The notes under the pieces were generated by a model that worked only from the letters and a program-made list of their open reading frames with translations, was not told the DNA's origin and made no database searches. Position numbers and translations under genes: made by a program. Below are positions 6,406 to 8,894 of a stretch of 8,894 nt of DNA, in pieces. Within the stretch, counting starts at the first letter, position 1; the number at the start of each line of letters is the position of its first letter. The stretch covers positions 1-8,894 of the forward strand of contig CAJQQW010000050.1 of NCBI GenBank assembly GCA_905480565.1. The letters run 5' to 3'. The stretch comes from an uncultured Halioglobus sp. (GTDB taxonomy: Bacteria; Pseudomonadota; Gammaproteobacteria; Pseudomonadales; Halieaceae).

Positions 6406-6674
6406 TAACCAAACCTTTGCAGACGATTCATATCCGCATGCGGATATGAATCCTTGCCATAGATATCAACTGGCGAGGTCTGGCTGCAATGCGCTTCATC
6501 AACACTCATGTTCACCGTATGACGGGCCTCCACACCTTTTGATTTTTCCATCTTAAATAACATCTGAGCCGCTCCAGTCTCGGCGCGGCAGGACAACTCA
6601 AACACCCGTTCTGCAGAGCGTTCAACAGGTGACTTTGTTGGGTCAATACACCCCACGATGTCGCGCACGACCAA
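6405..6674 (-). CDS. possible small upstream ORF coupled to the hydrolase gene
   Basis: The open frame encodes up to 89 residues and ends with TAA that overlaps the hydrolase ATG as TAATG, an arrangement typical of translational coupling. The first available start is TTG at 6672-6674; GTG codons follow at codons 3 and 7. No strong Shine-Dalgarno sequence is visible. The predicted product is polar and includes CRAETGAAQMLFKMEKSKG and DEAHCSQTSP; I recognise no family. Its last codons are formed by the 28-bp palindrome (KDSYPHADMN). Codon choice looks plausible, but the weak start and lack of homology mean this may be a leader region or a decayed gene. It lies in the 381-bp stretch between the hydrolase and thiolase genes, where I see no other gene. 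Confidence 0.25.
   Translation of the reverse strand: MVVRDIVGCIDPTKSPVERSAERVFELSCRAETGAAQMLFKMEKSKGVEARHTVNMSVDEAHCSQTSPVDIYGKDSYPHADMNRLQRFG
6425..6452. repeat. perfect 28-bp palindrome upstream of the hydrolase gene
   Basis: The half-site GATTCATATCCGCA is followed directly by its exact reverse complement, giving a 28-bp palindrome with no spacer, centred on GCATGC. It sits 19 bp before the hydrolase start codon. In DNA it could be an operator for a homodimeric regulator or extrude as a cruciform; in RNA it would form a long hairpin. It has no adjacent T-run, so it is not a standard terminator. Confidence 0.85.
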
Positions 6675-6713
6675 CTCTGACTATCAAGTGACAAAAATTG
6701 TCTTTCCATGCTC

Positions 6714-6738
6714 AAAAAAAGGGGGAGACAAGCTCCCC
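6714..6738 (-). terminator. rho-independent terminator of the thiolase gene
   Basis: Read on the minus strand, GGGGAG (complement of 6733-6738), a five-base loop and CTCCCC (complement of 6722-6727) are followed by one more C and seven T residues (complement of 6714-6720). This is a classic intrinsic terminator about 50 bp past the thiolase stop codon. It separates the thiolase from the possible small ORF and hydrolase downstream on the same strand. Confidence 0.85.
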
Positions 6739-6786
6739 TTACGACTGATATCTGGCCAGCATAGGCCAAGCTTTGGCCGGTCGCTA

Positions 6787-7971
6787 TCAGGCAACCTCGT
6801 CCACACGCTCAACAATAGTGCCGTTGGCCGTGCCGCCGCCTTCGCAAATCGCCAAGAGACCATAGCGCTTCCCCGTGCGGTGCAACTCATGCACAAGCGT
6901 AGTCATAAGCTTCGCCCCGGTTCCGCCCAAAGGATGACCCAAAGCCTGCGCACCTCCATTTACATTGAGTTTATCTATATCCGCACCCAATGCTTTAACC
7001 CAGGAAAGGGGGACCGACCCAAATGCCTCGTTTACCTCGAAAAGGTCGATATCCTCAAGCTTCATACCCGCACGCTCAAGGACTTTTTCAGTCGCAGGAA
7101 TCGGGCCTTCCAGCATAATCACCGGATCGGAGCCAATGACACTCATCGCCACGATGCGAGCCATCGGCTTAAGGCCGAGACGTTTGCAGGTCGCTCCGTT
7201 AGCGATCATCACCGCCGAGCCGCCATCGCAAATCTGGGACGCATTGGCTGCCGTGAGCACGCCACCCTCCTGCATCGGCTCGAGTCCGGCGATAGCGCCT
7301 AGCGTAGCATCCATACGAATGCCCTCATCTGTCGTGTGCCGCTCCAGTGAACCGTCTTCAAGTTCCACTTCTACCGCCACGATCTCCTTGTCGAAACGAC
7401 CCTCTTCTACCGCCCGTTTTGCCTTAACGTGAGAATCCAAAGCGAATTCGTTCAGTTCATCGGAGGTCAACTCGTATTTTTTGGCTAACATCTCAGCGCC
7501 AGCAAACTGATTGAACTGCACACCAGGGTAGCGCTCGGAGATTTTCTTTCCGTAAGGGAGTCCGTGCTCCATCTTGTAACCGTCGATAATATTGGCGCCA
7601 ATCGGCACCTGACTCATACTTTCCACCCCTCCTGCGATCACAAGGTCCTGCGTGCCGGACAACACAGCCTGCGCGGCGAAATGCATTGCCTGTTGCCCTG
7701 AACCACACTGGCGATCAACGGTCGTGCCCGGCACGCCCTCACCGAGCACCGAAGAGATACAGACATTACGGGCTATATTGCTTGACTGGGCACCCACCTG
7801 CGACACACAACCGAAGATCACATCGTCGACCTCATCGACGGCAACACCTGTCCTTTCAACAAGGGCATCGACCACTTCAGCACCCAGGTCGATCGGATGA
7901 ACCTTCGATAAGCGACCGTTCTTGCGACCACCCGCAGTCCGCACCGCACCCACAATGTAAGCATCTAGCAT
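6787..7971 (-). CDS. thiolase (acetyl-CoA acetyltransferase, FadA6-like)
   Basis: The 394-residue product is a complete thiolase of normal length. Cys89 in DRQCGSGQQA is the acyl-accepting nucleophile, NEAF (314-317) is conserved, His346 in GHPLGGTGAK and Cys376 in CEGGGTANGTIVER complete the active site. The C-E-G-G-G-T-A-N ending, the GPIPATEKVLE segment and the overall pattern resemble FadA6-type acetyl-CoA acetyltransferases from steroid-degrading bacteria more than biosynthetic PhaA or AtoB. It is expected to cleave a 3-ketoacyl-CoA with CoA in a degradative pathway; the exact substrate is not readable. It has a very strong Shine-Dalgarno sequence and its own terminator, so it is probably expressed as a single gene. 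No beta-oxidation partner gene is adjacent within the window. It follows a lipid-synthesis pair by 126 bp. Confidence 0.92.
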   Translation of the reverse strand: MLDAYIVGAVRTAGGRKNGRLSKVHPIDLGAEVVDALVERTGVAVDEVDDVIFGCVSQVGAQSSNIARNVCISSVLGEGVPGTTVDRQCGSGQQAMHFAAQAVLSGTQDLVIAGGVESMSQVPIGANIIDGYKMEHGLPYGKKISERYPGVQFNQFAGAEMLAKKYELTSDELNEFALDSHVKAKRAVEEGRFDKEIVAVEVELEDGSLERHTTDEGIRMDATLGAIAGLEPMQEGGVLTAANASQICDGGSAVMIANGATCKRLGLKPMARIVAMSVIGSDPVIMLEGPIPATEKVLERAGMKLEDIDLFEVNEAFGSVPLSWVKALGADIDKLNVNGGAQALGHPLGGTGAKLMTTLVHELHRTGKRYGLLAICEGGGTANGTIVERVDEVA

Positions 7972-7978
7972 CGTTTAA

Positions 7979-7985
7979 CCTCCTC
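7979..7985 (-). promoter_or_regulatory. strong Shine-Dalgarno sequence of the thiolase gene
   Basis: On the minus strand GAGGAGG lies seven bases before the ATG at 7969-7971. It is the strongest ribosome site in the window and fixes the start codon. A TATGAT -10-like hexamer lies just upstream (7997-8002 on the complementary strand), but no matching -35 was found. The rest of the 7972-8097 spacer shows no gene or terminator. Confidence 0.75.
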
Positions 7986-8097
7986 TTTATATTGATATCA
8001 TATTCTGAACCCAAACTAACGGGAGCATAACTTTTTCAAACCCACAGCCTCATCACCTCGCCGTGCGATACGACAAAACTGCTTCTGCGGTAACGCC

Positions 8098-8355
8098 TTA
8101 AGCAGAGCCCTGCCGTGACTTGATCTCATTCGCATGAATAATTCCGAACAGAAATACGTTCAGCAAATGCATGGGCAGCGACCCGCCTGCCGACTGGCAT
8201 AAACGAAAAAACACGACAACCTCAACCAGATGTACGGCAGCCAGTATGTACAATATCCGGAAAGACCAGGCACCCATAGAGGTGTCTCCCTGTGTAAGCG
8301 CTAGAACGGCGAGAACGAGGTAGACCAGCAAACTTACGATCTTGATTGGCGACAT
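8098..8355 (-). CDS. DUF1145-like small inner-membrane protein
   Basis: The 85-residue protein has three hydrophobic stretches: about 4-21 (IKIVSLLVYLVLAVLALT), about 29-51 (AWSFRILYILAAVHLVEVVVFF) and a shorter one at about 60-73 (LPMHLLNVFLFGII). The H-L-x-E motif in the second segment and the LPMHLLNVFLFGIIHANEI ending recall the DUF1145 family (YhhL in E. coli), whose function is not known. AAAGGAG precedes the ATG and lies within the last codons of the upstream plsC, whose stop is two bases before this start, so the two are likely one operon and translationally coupled. That context suggests a role linked to membrane lipid synthesis, which is inference only. Confidence 0.75.
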   Translation of the reverse strand: MSPIKIVSLLVYLVLAVLALTQGDTSMGAWSFRILYILAAVHLVEVVVFFRLCQSAGGSLPMHLLNVFLFGIIHANEIKSRQGSA

Positions 8356-8357
8356 AT

Positions 8358-8894
8358 TTACTCCTTTAACCCATTATTATAAGCGCGGGAGTCGAGCCGA
8401 TGCATCTCAGACTCAATCCAGAGCTCCACTTCTGCCATTAACTCAACCTGCTCTCTGCCCACCGATGACAAGGGCTGACCAATAGATACATCGATCACAC
8501 CCGGAGTAAACGAGAAAGATCGGCGAGGCCAACATCGTGCAGATGTAACAGCGATGGGTACGATATACGCTCCTGTAGCAACTGCCAAGCGCGAGGCGCC
8601 TGTTTTATAAGCACCTTTCTCGCCCCGCTCACTCCGCGTGCCTTCAGGAAACATTATCACCCACTTACCCCTGTCCATAAGCTCTAAACCCTGCTCCGCC
8701 ACTTTGTTCCATGCGTTCGCACGCGCTGCTCGGTCGATATGGATCATTTTCAGCCGGCCCATGCACCATCCGAAAATGGGTATTCGCAGTAGTTCCTGCT
8801 TGAACACATACGCTAGCGGGTGAGACGTATAGCTTGGAAAGAAAAACGTTTCCCAAGTGGACTGATGCTTGGGACAAAGAATGACACGGCGATT
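8358..8894 (-). CDS. plsC: 1-acyl-sn-glycerol-3-phosphate acyltransferase, partial (5' end outside the window)
   Basis: The frame is open to the window edge, giving 178 codons of a protein usually about 240-250 residues; the N-terminal ~65 residues are missing. The enzyme adds an acyl chain to lysophosphatidic acid at the inner membrane, making phosphatidic acid. Visible LPLAT motifs, numbered from the edge, are KHQSTWE (9-15), an H-x4-E form of the catalytic H-x4-D; VFKQELLRIPIFGW (30-43); FPEGTR (82-87) for glycerophosphate binding; and VPIAVTS (111-117). The E variant with FKxELLxIPxFGW occurs in many proteobacterial PlsC proteins, so the enzyme is probably active. A GTG at 8805-8807 could be mistaken for a start, but the catalytic motif lies upstream of it and excludes that. 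The downstream DUF1145-like gene starts two bases after this stop. Confidence 0.92.
   Translation of the reverse strand, partial: NRRVILCPKHQSTWETFFFPSYTSHPLAYVFKQELLRIPIFGWCMGRLKMIHIDRAARANAWNKVAEQGLELMDRGKWVIMFPEGTRSERGEKGAYKTGASRLAVATGAYIVPIAVTSARCWPRRSFSFTPGVIDVSIGQPLSSVGREQVELMAEVELWIESEMHRLDSRAYNNGLKE

Noticed and set aside
6512..6769. 85-codon minus-strand ORF overlapping the terminator
   Set aside because: It starts upstream of an intrinsic terminator, has no ribosome site and gives a composition unlike a real protein.
6965..7432. 155-codon plus-strand ORF inside the thiolase gene
   Set aside because: Serine-rich, low-complexity antisense frame over a clearly coding thiolase with all active-site residues.
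8358..8807. Complete 149-residue acyltransferase starting at GTG 8807
   Set aside because: The frame stays open to the window edge and the catalytic KHQSTWE motif lies upstream of this codon, so the gene is longer and cut by the window.

Overview
The window looks like chromosomal DNA from a Gram-negative, probably marine, gammaproteobacterium with a lipid- or steroid-degrading lifestyle. I infer this from mid-range GC content, a PlsC with the KHQ-S-x-W-E active-site variant, a DUF1145-type protein, two luciferase-like oxidoreductases of a kind common in steroid/lipid degraders, and a thiolase resembling FadA6. No rRNA, tRNA, CRISPR array, insertion sequence or intact mobile element is visible.

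Layout. At the left edge (1-154) there is a short ORF that may be the N-terminal scrap of a DszA/NtaA-type monooxygenase. Two unrelated luciferase-like oxidoreductases follow, transcribed divergently (155-1177 minus, 1370-2254 plus), with a palindrome in the 192-bp space between them. From 2255 to 2868 no intact gene can be called. This stretch holds a promoter-like site and the relic of a pyruvate, phosphate dikinase gene: its first ~40 codons are joined out of frame to its last ~35 codons, so about 90% of the gene is gone. Next come a stand-alone YidC/Oxa1-type insertase paralogue with a shortened periplasmic domain (2869-4062 minus) and, divergent from it, a class V alanine/serine-glyoxylate aminotransferase (4209-5390 plus). 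The aminotransferase is tail-to-tail, 13 bp apart, with a membrane-bound YfhP/YdjM-type putative metal-dependent hydrolase (5404-6405 minus). Upstream of the hydrolase lies a perfect 28-bp palindrome inside a possible small upstream ORF.

The right third is all on the minus strand: a partial plsC acyltransferase running off the window edge, a DUF1145-like small membrane protein translationally coupled to it, and then, after 126 bp, a thiolase with a strong Shine-Dalgarno sequence and a clear rho-independent terminator.

How the genes fit together: most are housekeeping or accessory metabolic genes in short units, and I see no obvious multi-gene novel system. The oxidoreductases and thiolase fit oxidative degradation of hydrophobic substrates. 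PlsC belongs to phospholipid synthesis. The most notable signals are the gutted ppdK, the possible second gene remnant at the left edge, the stand-alone YidC-like protein, and the 28-bp palindrome. Together the two remnants suggest this is a locus where genes have been lost.
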